Shown piece by piece: positions 12,491-22,854 of a DNA stretch of 64,000 nucleotides. Numbering within the stretch: position 1 is the first letter of the stretch; the number at the start of each line of letters is the position of its first letter. The stretch lies in assembly GCF_026210795.1 (NCBI RefSeq), contig NC_089433.1, forward strand, positions 3,621,001-3,685,000, given 5' to 3'. The position numbers and the translations under genes were made by a program. The notes under the pieces were generated by a model that was not told where the DNA came from, searched no databases, and was given only the letters and a program-made list of their open reading frames with translations. This DNA is from Rhizophagus irregularis (Eukaryota > Glomeromycota > Glomeromycetes > Glomerales > Glomeraceae).

Positions 12491-13148
12491 TTGGTATATT
12501 TATTTTGCAATAGCAAATTTGTAAAATAATAACCAGGATGATATTATATATGCTTACTTAGTCAATGAACCAAACATTAGTCATTATTAATAAATTTTTT
12601 ATGATTTTATTAATGATGAATATTGTAAAAATTCTCGTGAATATTCCCAATAAAATGTGTTATAACAGAGGAAGATTTTACTGTTTCAGCATAAATCCAA
12701 ATCAGTTATTATTTGAGAATTTTTTATGATTAGGCCATTCCAACTAGATTGTTTGTTTAATGTACCCTTATATTTTTTTAAATTTTGATAATGTATAACA
12801 TGTACATGCATGTTTAAAATATCCATTTAAATTATAAATTTTCTGAAGTTTCCAAAATTTATTTCATTTAGTTTGTTTAATGAAAACCCCCTCCCCCTCA
12901 AACTTTCAGAAATCTGGACGTTGAACAAACAGAACAGTCCTATTAATAAAAATTTACGGGTGTTTCAACACGTATCACGTGACCATATAAAAAAAAAATT
13001 AATACAGAATATTAATTTAGGTGACTTGTAAAGTTGTTGTAATACATCCGTGACTTCAGGTAATTCTTTGTTATTATATTCACCGTTACATAAATATAAA
13101 TTACATAAATATAATAATGAGAATTCGGTTTGAGTTTTTCATTTGCGC
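12491..13148. other. Gene-free interval between array copies E and F
   Basis: No supported gene. The first part resembles a 3' flank. The rest is AT-rich with a short C-rich patch near 12888. It is the first part of a longer gap in an array otherwise spaced every 1.5-1.9 kb. Confidence 0.4.
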
Positions 13149-13156
13149 AGTCGTCG

Positions 13157-13698
13157 AGGACCCAGAAATATATATACAGGGGTAGGGTACACAGATGCGT
13201 CGCCATCATAGTGGAATTAGACGGAGTAAAGTTTTGATTAGCGTACAATTTAAGAATTTTTCATCCATAGTTAGGCCATCAAGATTGCGTATTTTTATCA
13301 AAATTTTTATATGTAAAAAATTAGTTTGCGTATTTTTGGCCTAAATTTGGCTAATCTTATATATATAATATATTCACTGTACGTTAGTAATATTTAGTAT
13401 TAAATGAAAGAAATTTCTAAGGGTTAAAAAGTGAAATTTTAGAAAATTATTATTGAAAAAATGGTAAATTAGAATAAATTCTATCTTTTCACATTAGTAT
13501 TTGGTTTATAAATAATATAGAAGTCATAATAAAATAATTAATAACTTAATACCTGAAATTTTATTTGCATGATTTTCAATATCAGGTGTATCAGGTGTCA
13601 ATTATGCGTACTAGTACTCATATAAAAAGTCTCTGCGTACAGCTCATAGTAAAAAAAATTTTCGCCACCTGACCCTTATATATATATTTCTGGGTCCT
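13157..13698. mobile_element. hAT-like MITE with 8-bp target duplication
   Basis: The termini are AGGACCCAGAAATATATATA on the left and, inverted, the same 20 bases on the right (13679-13698), after which similarity continues imperfectly (GGGT). The target duplication AGTCGTCG is exact on both sides (13149-13156 and 13699-13706). Eight-base duplications with short inverted ends are typical of hAT elements. The 542-bp interior is AT-rich and holds no transposase frame. It sits between BTB copies E and F. Confidence 0.85.
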
Positions 13699-13706
13699 AG
13701 TCGTCG

Positions 13707-14078
13707 TGTTGGAATTTTCCTATGAAATAAGGAGCGTTAATGACTGTCAAACGTAGCCGCAAATATATTGTATTTAATTTTATTTTTAATATATAGACAA
13801 AACCGGAACCTTAGCTATCTACTGTAAGCAGTACGAATTACAAAAACGAAACACGCTAAAATAAAACTAAGTTGTTTAACCCCAAGGAACTGGATAGGAG
13901 CCGCTCTGCCAAATTATTCTAGGAACCCTAGGCGTAGCCGGATTAACCACCAAAACCAGACTGATATTGTATTTAAGACGTTTATTGTTTAGCGAAAGTA
14001 AATCAATTTTATCACGTGACAATTTTTGTTCCACGCTGCTTATAGACTTGTGCTAATTTGCTAATTTGCATAAATACA
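13707..14078. other. Less AT-rich segment, possible repeat fragment
   Basis: No gene. About 13800-13970 is clearly less AT-rich than its surroundings and holds a CTAGGAACCCTAG palindrome (about 13919-13931). That fits an old fragment of a dispersed repeat, but no termini or coding frame were found. Confidence 0.25.
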
Positions 14079-14160
14079 CATCAATATTTAATTTAACTAT
14101 TTTTGAAGTAATTATATATCACAAAATGGCAAAATGGCTAGTATTTAATTTTGATCGCCT
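14079..14160 (+). promoter_or_regulatory. Conserved upstream block of BTB gene F
   Basis: CATCAATATTTAATTTAAC...TTTTGAAGTAATTATATATCACAAAATGGC...AGTATTTAATTTTGATCG. It matches the gene A version best and has an extra AAAATGGC unit. Confidence 0.45.
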
Positions 14161-14198
14161 TTTCCTCATTTTTTTTTTTATTTTTAAAATTATAAATT

Positions 14199-15709
14199 AT
14201 GTCTGCCGAATTTTTCTCAAAATTAAGTCAAAATTATATTGAATTATTGAAAGATGATGAATATTATGATATTACAATTGAAGTTGGTGAAGATCCTAAT
14301 GTAAAAATATTTCGTGCTCATATGAATATTTTATGTTATCGTTCTTCATATTTTCGGCGAGCTTTAGCTTCTAATAAAAAGAAGGACAACGTTTTAGCTC
14401 ATATTAAATTTCCAAATATATCACCGGAAATCTTTCAAATTATTTTGAGGTATTTTATAATTTTTATATAAAATGCATTTAAAGCATTTTTTTTTTAATA
14501 TTTATATTTTATTAACTGGATTTGTGATATAGGTATATTTATGGTGGTATTCTTTCGTTAAATGAACAAAAAACTTCAGATTTTCTTAAAGTTTTGGCTG
14601 CTGCGGATGAGCTTCGACTCCAAGAACTAGTTGATCATTTACAAAAATATTTAATTGAAAATAAGTCTGAATGGATGGAAGAAAATTTTGAATTTACTCA
14701 ACGAATCAGCTTACAATCTAATAATTTTGTGGAGCTTCAACAATTTTGTGCAAATTTTATTGCTAAATCACCTGAACAAATATTTAAATCACTTACTTCG
14801 ATTTCTGAAAAATTTTTAATTTCACTTATTAAGAGAGATGATTTACAAATGAAAGAAATTGAAGTATGGGAGCATGTATTAAAATGGGGACTTGCACAAA
14901 ATCCTACTCTCGTTTCAGATCCTAATGTTTGGTCAGATGATGATTTTAAAACAATGGAAAATACCTTGCAACATTGTCTACCTCACGTTAGACTTTTTAG
15001 TTTATCATCAAAAGAATTCTCACAAAAAGTTCGTCCATATAAAAAACTCTTAAATAAACAATTATATGAGGATTTATTAAATTCTTACTTAGATTCTGAT
15101 CGTGAACCAACTGAAAACATTTCATTGCCTAGAAGTATTGAAATTGATGGAATTATTGATTCAAAAATTGTTAATTTAAATATTGTTTCGATAATTTCAA
15201 GATGGATTGATAAAATAGATGTTAATTATAAAATTTCTCATTTAAGAGAATTATATTTACCATACAAATTTCGATTATTAATAAGAGGAAGTCGGGATGG
15301 ATTTACTCCTAGAAAATTTCATACTTTATGTGATAATAAGCATAATACAGTTACATTTATTAAAGTAAGGGAATCAGAAGAAATTCTTGGCGGATACAAT
15401 CCAATAATATGGATGAATTCTAATTCTTGGGGTAAAACTCAAAATAGTTTTATTTTTTCTTTTAAAAATAGAAATAATTTTAAAGATGCAATTTTGAGTA
15501 TTGTAAAAGATACAAACAACGCGTTGAATTATCATACCGAACATGGTCCATGCTTTGGCAAAGAACTTTTGATATATACATCTGAAGATTCTGCTGATAT
15601 AGATTTTGATAAGACAATCTGTCATGAACAAAAATTCTATGAAAAAAGCATAAGAAAAAAAGGTGAATTTCCATTGGAGGATTATGAGGTATTTCAAATT
15701 ATAAAATAA
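14199..15709 (+). CDS. BTB-BACK-TLDc domain protein (array copy F, intact, mosaic)
   Basis: Exons 14199-14449 and 14533-15709 with an 83-bp intron give 475 aa. Domains run BTB (about 15-115), BACK (about 125-230), TLDc (about 300-475, with LLIRGSRDGFTP, EILGGYNPIIW, FIFSFKN). The 5' leader and first codons (SQNYIELLKDDEYYD) match A/C. The rest of exon 1, the intron and the BACK region match B/D. The TLDc half matches A/C again (TPRKF, LSIVKDTNNAL). This suggests gene conversion between array members. The C-terminus (EDYEVFQIIK) lacks the last residues of A. Probable role as in other BTB-BACK proteins: an adaptor for a Cullin-3 ligase; inferred. Confidence 0.9.
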
Positions 15710-16245
15710 TTTGGGATTTGTATTCGTGTTTTCTCTTTAATATTGTAAATATTTCATATTTATAATTATTAGTACTTGATTTCTAAAAAATTTTTGATTT
15801 GGTAGCAAAACATTAAATTGCAATAATAAGTTTATAAAATAATAATCAGGTTATTGTACAGTATATACTTTGAAATCCAATAAATTAAAGGATAAACTTC
15901 TATAATTTTAGCTAACCATTAAAATTATAAAAATATTGTGTATTTAAAGCCATAGTTTAGATTCAAACTAGTTATAATATTCGAGAATTTTTTTCGTTAA
16001 TATTTAATGATAAAACAATACATGCAACATTATTATAATTCAGTCTTGAATTGAGCTAAAATTATAAGCAAACGTCTAACGCTAACGGGGAGCTCCTGAC
16101 TAATGATTAATATATATATTTATCGCAAATTACATAATAAATTGTTCATTTTTTTGGGAAAACTTGATTTGTTACTATGAGGTTAAGCAATATCACATTA
16201 TCCAACACGTGACAAGATATAATGCTGACCTCAGATCTGCAAAGA
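15710..16245. other. 3' flank of gene F and intergenic DNA
   Basis: Nothing supported. The 3' flank differs from the conserved 3' cassette (CTTCGTATCTAT...CAATATGTAAT) that follows copies A to D. Confidence 0.4.
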
Positions 16246-16500
16246 ATGATTTTTTCGTTTAAATAAAAAAAAATGATTTTTTTTCATTTATTTAATAAAA
16301 AAAATTACTTGTTTTTAGTTTTCATTTTTAATAAAAAAAAAGAATGATTTTTTATGAAAAATCAGTTGTGTTTCATTTTTAATAAAAAAAATGATTTTTT
16401 TTCGTTTTTAATAAAAAGAACAACTTCTTATTAATTAATAAAAAAATTTGTTTGTTCCTTTTTAATAAAAAAAGGACGATTTTTTATGAAAAATTCAGGT
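16246..16500. repeat. Degenerate tandem repeat of about 30-45 bp units
   Basis: Imperfect units built on ATGATTTTTTTCGTTTTTAA followed by AATAAAAAAA recur through this block with variable spacer. It borders the 5' end of the nuclease relic, and the first frame of that relic begins within its last unit. Confidence 0.6.
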
Positions 16501-19500
16501 GTTTCACTTTTTAATGAAAAAAAGACATTTTTATTAATTAATGACTGTGTCACCACCAGATACGATTTTTATACATATTTTAAAAGTACAACAATTTATG
16601 CAGGGCATAGTGAAAAAGAAATTGTTTGTTTGATTGATGATGATGATTTAGCGAGTGTAATCTGGACTCAAGGGTTCAAGGCGCTCCCAATCGTCGTGGA
16701 CGCATGTAAGTCTTGTTCTATTTTTTGAGAATAACGCGTAAAATGTCTAACAAAGATTGTTTTTGGTGTTTATAGTACAACAGCCATTCTCATCATTACA
16801 TTGATCTGCCCAGGTTCGATGGAGGGTCCGCTGATGTTGCCAATTACGAAAAGGTATTAGAGCAAATTTAGCGATAAAGCATAAGACCTGTATTCATATC
16901 ACTAGCGCAAACGAAGCAACACGACATGAGTTTATTTCATCCGTTTTCATTGCGTTTCTTGTTATGATGGTGAAGTGGGTATGCCAAGAATATAAGTCTT
17001 CTGGAAGTCATGGGAAAGGGCCAGTGGATTGGGTTATCAAGATTGGTGATACAATTGTTGTTATCGAGGCTAAAAGGGAGGATATTAACCAGAGGTTAGT
17101 CAGAATGCAATCCAGTTACACCAACGTGATAAAAGAAATGTACATATAATGAGCTTTGCATGAGATGGTATCGTTTCAACAGGGTTGACTGGGTCATAAT
17201 TAGTTAGTCACTACTGTACTGGCGATTGCAATGATATCGAAATGTCAAGGTATTATTGAGTTCACAAACACCATTTACTTTTCCCATTAATGAGAGTGTG
17301 TTTGACAGAAGTCTCACGCTTGAGAAACTCAAGAACTTGGTCGTTGATGTATCCGGCTTCATAATAGACCAACAAAATACCATCATGCTAATGGAACTAA
17401 GATAAGGAAATAAATGATTTAATTCCAAAAGAACCTGCCAACGTACCAGACTCAGTTATAGCTCAACTCAAACAGTGTAAGCCTGATTGCAAAATAAATA
17501 ATACTAGCTCCAAGTTGTTAGAGGACAGAGATTTGGACGCTTTTTTGGATGAAGTACAGAAGAAAAAGGTTATTACTGATGAAATGAGGCAAATGAAGCA
17601 GAGTAAAAAGCTTAGAGAAGATGATTCCCAGAAGAATTTGGATTCAGGGTGCTCATAGCTGGTAGCTTTTTCTACCTCTTCTCAGGAATTTGTTATTCCT
17701 TTGAATGAAGAAAATGAAAAGAGACCAATTTCTGTTGAATCAGAGTAAACAGATGAGGAGCAACTGAAGGCTTGAGGTAGGAATTATCCGCTTGCACTAA
17801 AGTCAGTGATAGCAAGATTGATAAGATGTTTGATATTCAGATTTTCGAACTCTCTTTAGAAGCAATTCTTACGGGATCTAGTGAAGTTACGGCAAATATA
17901 GTTCGTCTGTTTAGGTAGCAATCAAGGCCAAACAAAAGGAAATCTTATGCTAGTATTGTTATTATAAGATGTACGAGGATCGAATTGGAGATGTCAAATT
18001 TGTAAACAACATCGATGACCAATCAGCAAGGACATTGGTGTACAATGAGATCAAAGCCACATTACTGATGTAAAACTTGCGCAAGAAAGCGTCCAGAAAA
18101 AAAAATCTACACACTATTCATGGGAATAAGAATAGATAAGATCTAAGCAATTATAATGCAAGCGCGATTTCAAGCTTGACTGAGGCTCGGATTCAATTGC
18201 TTCAAGTTTTCTACGGACAACATAGATGAATGCCAAAAAGTGATCGACGTGACAAATTGTCACGCGCACATGACCGAATCTTCTGAGGTAAGCGTCTCAA
18301 CCACATCTATTCCTTTAACCATATCCCCAATTCTTCAGGTAATTCCTCTGTAATCAGTCCAATTAATTCGTCACGAATAAACGATCAAAACCTCAAATAC
18401 CTAGTAGTGTTCATGTTTTCGTCAAGAAATCAAGAGCTCCTCCTAAGTTCTCCTCTCTGCAAGAATCTATCAAAAAAGATGCGTAAAGAGGTTATTAATT
18501 TGGTGATAATCGACTTAATGTGCCCTACTTAGAACTAAACTTTTTGCATAGACAAGGATGGCGAGCATCAAATGGATTACTACACGATCTTTGGTTTACC
18601 CTTACGTTGCTTCGCAAAAATCTGTACTATGATTTGCACCAAAAAATATTTGTATTTGGACGGAAAATGGTGGATCGATGGTCAAGGCAGTAAAAGATAT
18701 TACAGTATTTGAAAATACGATAATATCAAAGATCCCGGAATTCCACTTGATAAGGTATTAGAAGCGTATTCTGAGAACTTTGATCTAAATCGGCCTATTC
18801 CTTGGAGTCATGCTCTTATGTTCCAATAACAGTAGAGGCGTGAAATTCTTGACTAAGTGTAACATAGGAGATATGTGACGTAATATTTGTATAAATTACA
18901 TGCGCATAACCTTTCGGCTAATATTTTTTTCTGCTATTCCAGTACTTTTTGACTTTACAAAGATAAGTTGAGTTATAGGAATGTGTATGCTAATTGCCGA
19001 AATTTGTAAGAAGCATTAACGCAATGAAGAAATGCAGTCATTAAATGGAGATCGCGGTAATTATTTGCACATAAAAACAGCAAAGACGTTCAAAATTTAC
19101 TGAACACAACTTTAATCCAATTTACTGAAGCAAACCTCCCATTATTTTTCTCTTCAACATTAGGAATCTCGCGACAATATCGATACAGAATTTACTACTG
19201 AACTTCGCAACGTGATAAAGACATCATTTCCGTTAACATTGAGGCATTCACTGCGGACACGTACAGTATATTACAAGGAATGTATCGAAAAAAATTTTCT
19301 ACTTACACAACAAAACAAACTGTCCCATCGCTATGTGCTGCAACCGTTAAGCCCGTGGTCTCCGAACGAACATTTTCTATATCTCCTCAATCAAGTACTT
19401 CATCGATAGTTGGAAGAATGAGGCAATCAATTTCAGATGAATTCACCAATCCAAATAATCAGTCAGTGGAAGCTTTCTCCAAAAGTCAAAGGAAAGGCTT

Positions 19501-19600
19501 AGGATGCCACTGCCCCCCGAACCTGTGGCAACGACCATACAATGACCCGTCATACCAGTCTACCAATGAATCACATCTAATCGGGCATCTTTTCCAATAA
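16486..19600 (+). pseudogene. Decayed PD-(D/E)XK nuclease gene (Crinkler/RHS type)
   Basis: Coding similarity is spread over three frames with stops and indels. Pieces in order: an N-terminal frame 16486-16700 (CLIDDDDLASVIWTQGF) ending at a GTAAGT donor; LPRFDGGSADVANYEKV at about 16809-16857; then HITSANEATRHEFISSVFIA into a nuclease core at 16964-17100 (GKGPVDWVIKIGDTIVVIEA, KRED), whose D...ExK arrangement fits a PD-(D/E)XK fold. A basic, lysine-rich linker follows (about 17440-17660), then a frame with DYYTIFGLPLRCFAK and LDGKWWIDGQGSKRYY (18575-18710), then a final frame 19280-19600. A missing base near 16872 and several later stops break it. Assignment to the fungal Crinkler/RHS nuclease group is from memory of family motifs. 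Confidence 0.55.
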
Positions 19601-20700
19601 TCTATTCAGCCTATCGCTATAATAATCCTCCTATATAAAGTATTTGACGTATTGATGTGCATATTTGGCGTGCATATTTGCATTGCGTCAATAAGATTTA
19701 TGATTTGTTCAGTGAGTTGAGAGATAGGATCAAGCGAATTCAGCATTTTGACAAGTTGATATTTACTGCGCCACAAATCATATGACGTTGTGATATGATA
19801 GCACAACATGATGTTAGAAATTCTCTGTTATGATGTAGTTTTTTTCTTTTATACTCTAGAATATAAATATCAATAAAGTTTCGCCCACAAATTGTGCTTT
19901 ATTTTAACATGTTTGCGCGAGTATGTGCGTGTTATACATCAATAAAAATTAAATATTTATCAAAACGAATAAACAATTAAATTGCATAATTTTTTACTAG
20001 TTTTTATTTATTTATTTTTTAATTTGTCTTTAAAACTTCTTGATTAAACGAGAAAAGCCAAATTTAATCATTAAATTTGTTCAATTTGTTCGTGATGCGA
20101 CACGTATATAAATAATAAATAAAGTCGTGTTTATGTGGCGTTTTTTTGTGGCACAGCAGGTTCCAACTACAAATGATTAGGATCCGCGTACTCTTTGGTG
20201 GCATCACTTATTTCACTTGCAATCTCTAAGCACCATATAATGACAGCTGATTTAAAAAATAGAGATTGCCTCTACAAAAAAATTAAAAAAAAAAAATTAA
20301 AATATGAAATGAAATTCAATCTATTTTTTGTTCTCTTGGCTACCTTTATTACCATTGCTTTAATTCATCCATCAGCCGGAAGTGAATGTAAATTCCCTTG
20401 TTGCAAGAATGATGCTGATTGCGGTTCCGGTCGTTTCTGTAGTATTCGAACATTTTGTTCTCCTGGTTGTGGTAGATGCATAGGCGGAAAGTAAAGGTTG
20501 GTGATTTTTGTAATGTTTATACATATTAATAGTTATTTACTGTCTTGTATTTTTTAACTCAGTGTATTTGGCGAATAAAGAAATGATAGTGAGACGACTT
20601 TTTATGTGTAATATTGTAAAGCATGACGCATATTAATTAATAAAGTTTTTACCAGCAAATCCTATATATCGGAATTATGCTGGTGGTATGACGTATATAT
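19446..20700. repeat. Segmental duplication, copy 1
   Basis: This block is similar along most of its length to 21131-22270. It includes the tail of the nuclease relic (NQSVEAFSKSQRKG), the GAATATAAA...CAATAAAGTTTCGCCCACA segment, the upstream region and the secreted-peptide gene with its 3' flank. Confidence 0.7.
20309..20494 (+). CDS. Small secreted 8-cysteine peptide, copy 1
   Basis: 61 aa. Residues 1-23 form a classic signal peptide (MKFNLFF, hydrophobic core, HPSAG). The mature part of about 38 residues has eight cysteines spaced C-x3-CC-x5-C-x5-C-x5-C-x3-C-x2-C, as in disulfide-rich knottin or defensin-like secreted peptides. An upstream in-frame Met at 20195 exists, but the signal peptide and the second copy fix the start at 20309. 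An ATG at 20304 opens a two-codon frame (ATGAAATGA) whose stop overlaps the true start, a possible brake on translation. Role unknown: a secreted effector or antimicrobial peptide are both plausible. Confidence 0.8.
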   Translation: MKFNLFFVLLATFITIALIHPSAGSECKFPCCKNDADCGSGRFCSIRTFCSPGCGRCIGGK

Positions 20701-21130
20701 ATATATTGTGTTAAATGATCACTTGCTAATACATTGTACTACGTTGCTTCGTAATTATACTGTACTCTAGAATTTCTAGCATTCAGACTGTGCATCGTGG
20801 TTACGGAAACGCACTCATAAATTCGCAACACATCAATACAATTTTTTTCTCGCTCAACTGCACATAATCTACCTACGGCCCATTGACAGCTCATAAATTT
20901 GAATCCTATAGTATAACTTGATAAAGAATCGCTATAATCGTATAAAAATTTTTTATGGATGTGCTCCGATTTTTACCTAGTTTCTGTCTTCCGAGAATGT
21001 TCCGAGGATGTTAGCAAGAAAACGGCCTAAGATTTGATGCTTTGCTATTTCCATTTCGGGAAGGTATTAAAGGATTGTTACGATTTCTACCGAGGATCTC
21101 ATCTGGTTATTAATGACGAGGTTAGAAAAC

Positions 21131-22270
21131 AGATTCCCGAACCAGTCAGTGAAAGCTTGCTCCGAAAGACAAAGGAAAGGGCCTAGAAGATTTATGATTT
21201 ATTCAGTAAGTTGTGAATTGATAGATAGGATCAAACGAATTCAGACCTTTATAGCAATAACATTAATAGTAGTATTTCTTAGATTACGTTTTGGCAAAGA
21301 TATTTACCGCGCAACAAGTCATATGACGTTGTGATATGATAGAGTAGCTATGATGTACTGTAGTTTTCTGTACTCTCGAATATAAAATATCAATAAAGTT
21401 TCGCCCACAGGTTGGGCTTTATTTTTAACATGTTTACGTGAGTGTGTACGTGTTATACATCAATAAAAATTTCGCCACCTTAAATATTTATCAAAACGAA
21501 CAAACAATTAATTACATTTACTTTTTAATTTATCTTTAAAACTTCTTGAATGAACGAGAAAAACCAAATTTAATGATTAAATTTGTTCGTGATGCGACAC
21601 GTATATAAATAATAAATAAAGTCGTGTTTTATGTGGCTTTCTTTGTGGCACAGCAAGCTCCAACTCTCGTCAAGAACAAATGATTAGGATCCGCGTACTC
21701 CTTTACTCTTTGATGGCATCACTTATTTCACTTGCAATCTCTAAGCACCATATAATGACAGTTGTGGTTAGCCAAGCATAAAGCCTCTAACCGATTTATA
21801 CTGTATAAATATGCTCTTGAGCCACACGATTTGAAAAATAGAGATTGCCTCTACAAAAAAAATAAAAAAAGTAAAATAAAATGAAATTTAATCTATTTTT
21901 TGTTATCTTGACCACCTTTATTACCATTGCTTTAATTCATCCATCAGCGGGAAATAAATGTAAATTCCCTTGTTGCAAGAATAAAGCTGATTGCGGTCTC
22001 GGTTATTTCTGTAGTATTCGAACATTTTGTACTCCTGATTGTGGTAGATGCATACACATACGTTAAAGGTTGGAGATTTTTGTAATTTTAATACGTACTA
22101 TTAGCTTTTTAATGATTAATTAGCTATTTACTGTCTTATATTTTTCAATTCAGTATATTTGGCGAATAAATAAATGATAGGGAGGCGATTTTTATATGTG
22201 GTATTGTAAAGCATGACGCATATTAATTAATAAAGTTTTTGCTAGTAAACCTATATATCGGACTAACTAA
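21131..22270. repeat. Segmental duplication, copy 2
   Basis: Second copy of the 19446-20700 block, differing by substitutions and indels. It holds a shortened piece of the nuclease-relic tail (NQSVKACSERQRKG) at its left end and an insert of about 75 bp upstream of the peptide gene (about 21761-21835). Confidence 0.7.
21881..22066 (+). CDS. Small secreted 8-cysteine peptide, copy 2
   Basis: 61 aa, the same length as copy 1, with the same signal peptide and the identical spacing of all eight cysteines. Most differences are in the mature part between cysteines (for example NKADCGLGY and CTPDC), and the tail reads HIR instead of GGK. The open frame and conserved cysteines after duplication argue that both copies are functional. 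Unlike copy 1, the leader lacks the overlapping ATGAAATGA. Confidence 0.8.
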   Translation: MKFNLFFVILTTFITIALIHPSAGNKCKFPCCKNKADCGLGYFCSIRTFCTPDCGRCIHIR

Positions 22271-22854
22271 TGTACATTATACTATATTCTGGTGGTATGA
22301 CGTGAAATGATTACTTGCTAAATAAACACATTATCGGTCCAGTAACAACCCATATAAATTTGAATCCTAGTATAAACTTGATAAAGAATCTCTATAATTC
22401 GTTAAATGTATTCCGATTTTTATCTTCTGATTTTCATTATTCCTTTTTGATCCGAAAATCGATAATTTTCCGGAATAGTACTTGTAGATATTACCCAGTA
22501 AATATTATGAATGAAACCGGAATAATTAAAAAAAATAAAATAAAATAAAAATGATCGTAAACATGATTTCACTAAAATCACGCCAAACAATTTTGGAAAC
22601 TAAATTATACTAACTTGAAATCGCAAGATCTGGTAGTAGGGCTGTATCAAATTGGTTAAGTAGATTTTTTTTTTTCAGATTATTTAATTTAAATACGTTA
22701 AAAAAATCAATTTATCCCCAAAAAATACTTCCGGAAGATTAGAATTTTCGGGATTTATTCTAGCCAATTAAATTCAAGATAATCGATCATAACTCCAATT
22801 AGCTGAGTATGAATTATTTTTTGCCTTAGGTTTAGTCTTATTGTTTTAAACAGA
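22271..22854. other. Interval before the 1.5-kb element
   Basis: AT-rich with no convincing coding sequence. A 77-codon frame at 22315-22548 shows no family feature. Confidence 0.4.

Noticed and set aside
13800-13970. tRNA-derived SINE in a less AT-rich stretch
   Set aside because: No A and B box pair or cloverleaf could be supported by eye.
16246-16500. CRISPR-like array
   Set aside because: Units are degenerate and spacers are not unique; the genome is eukaryotic.
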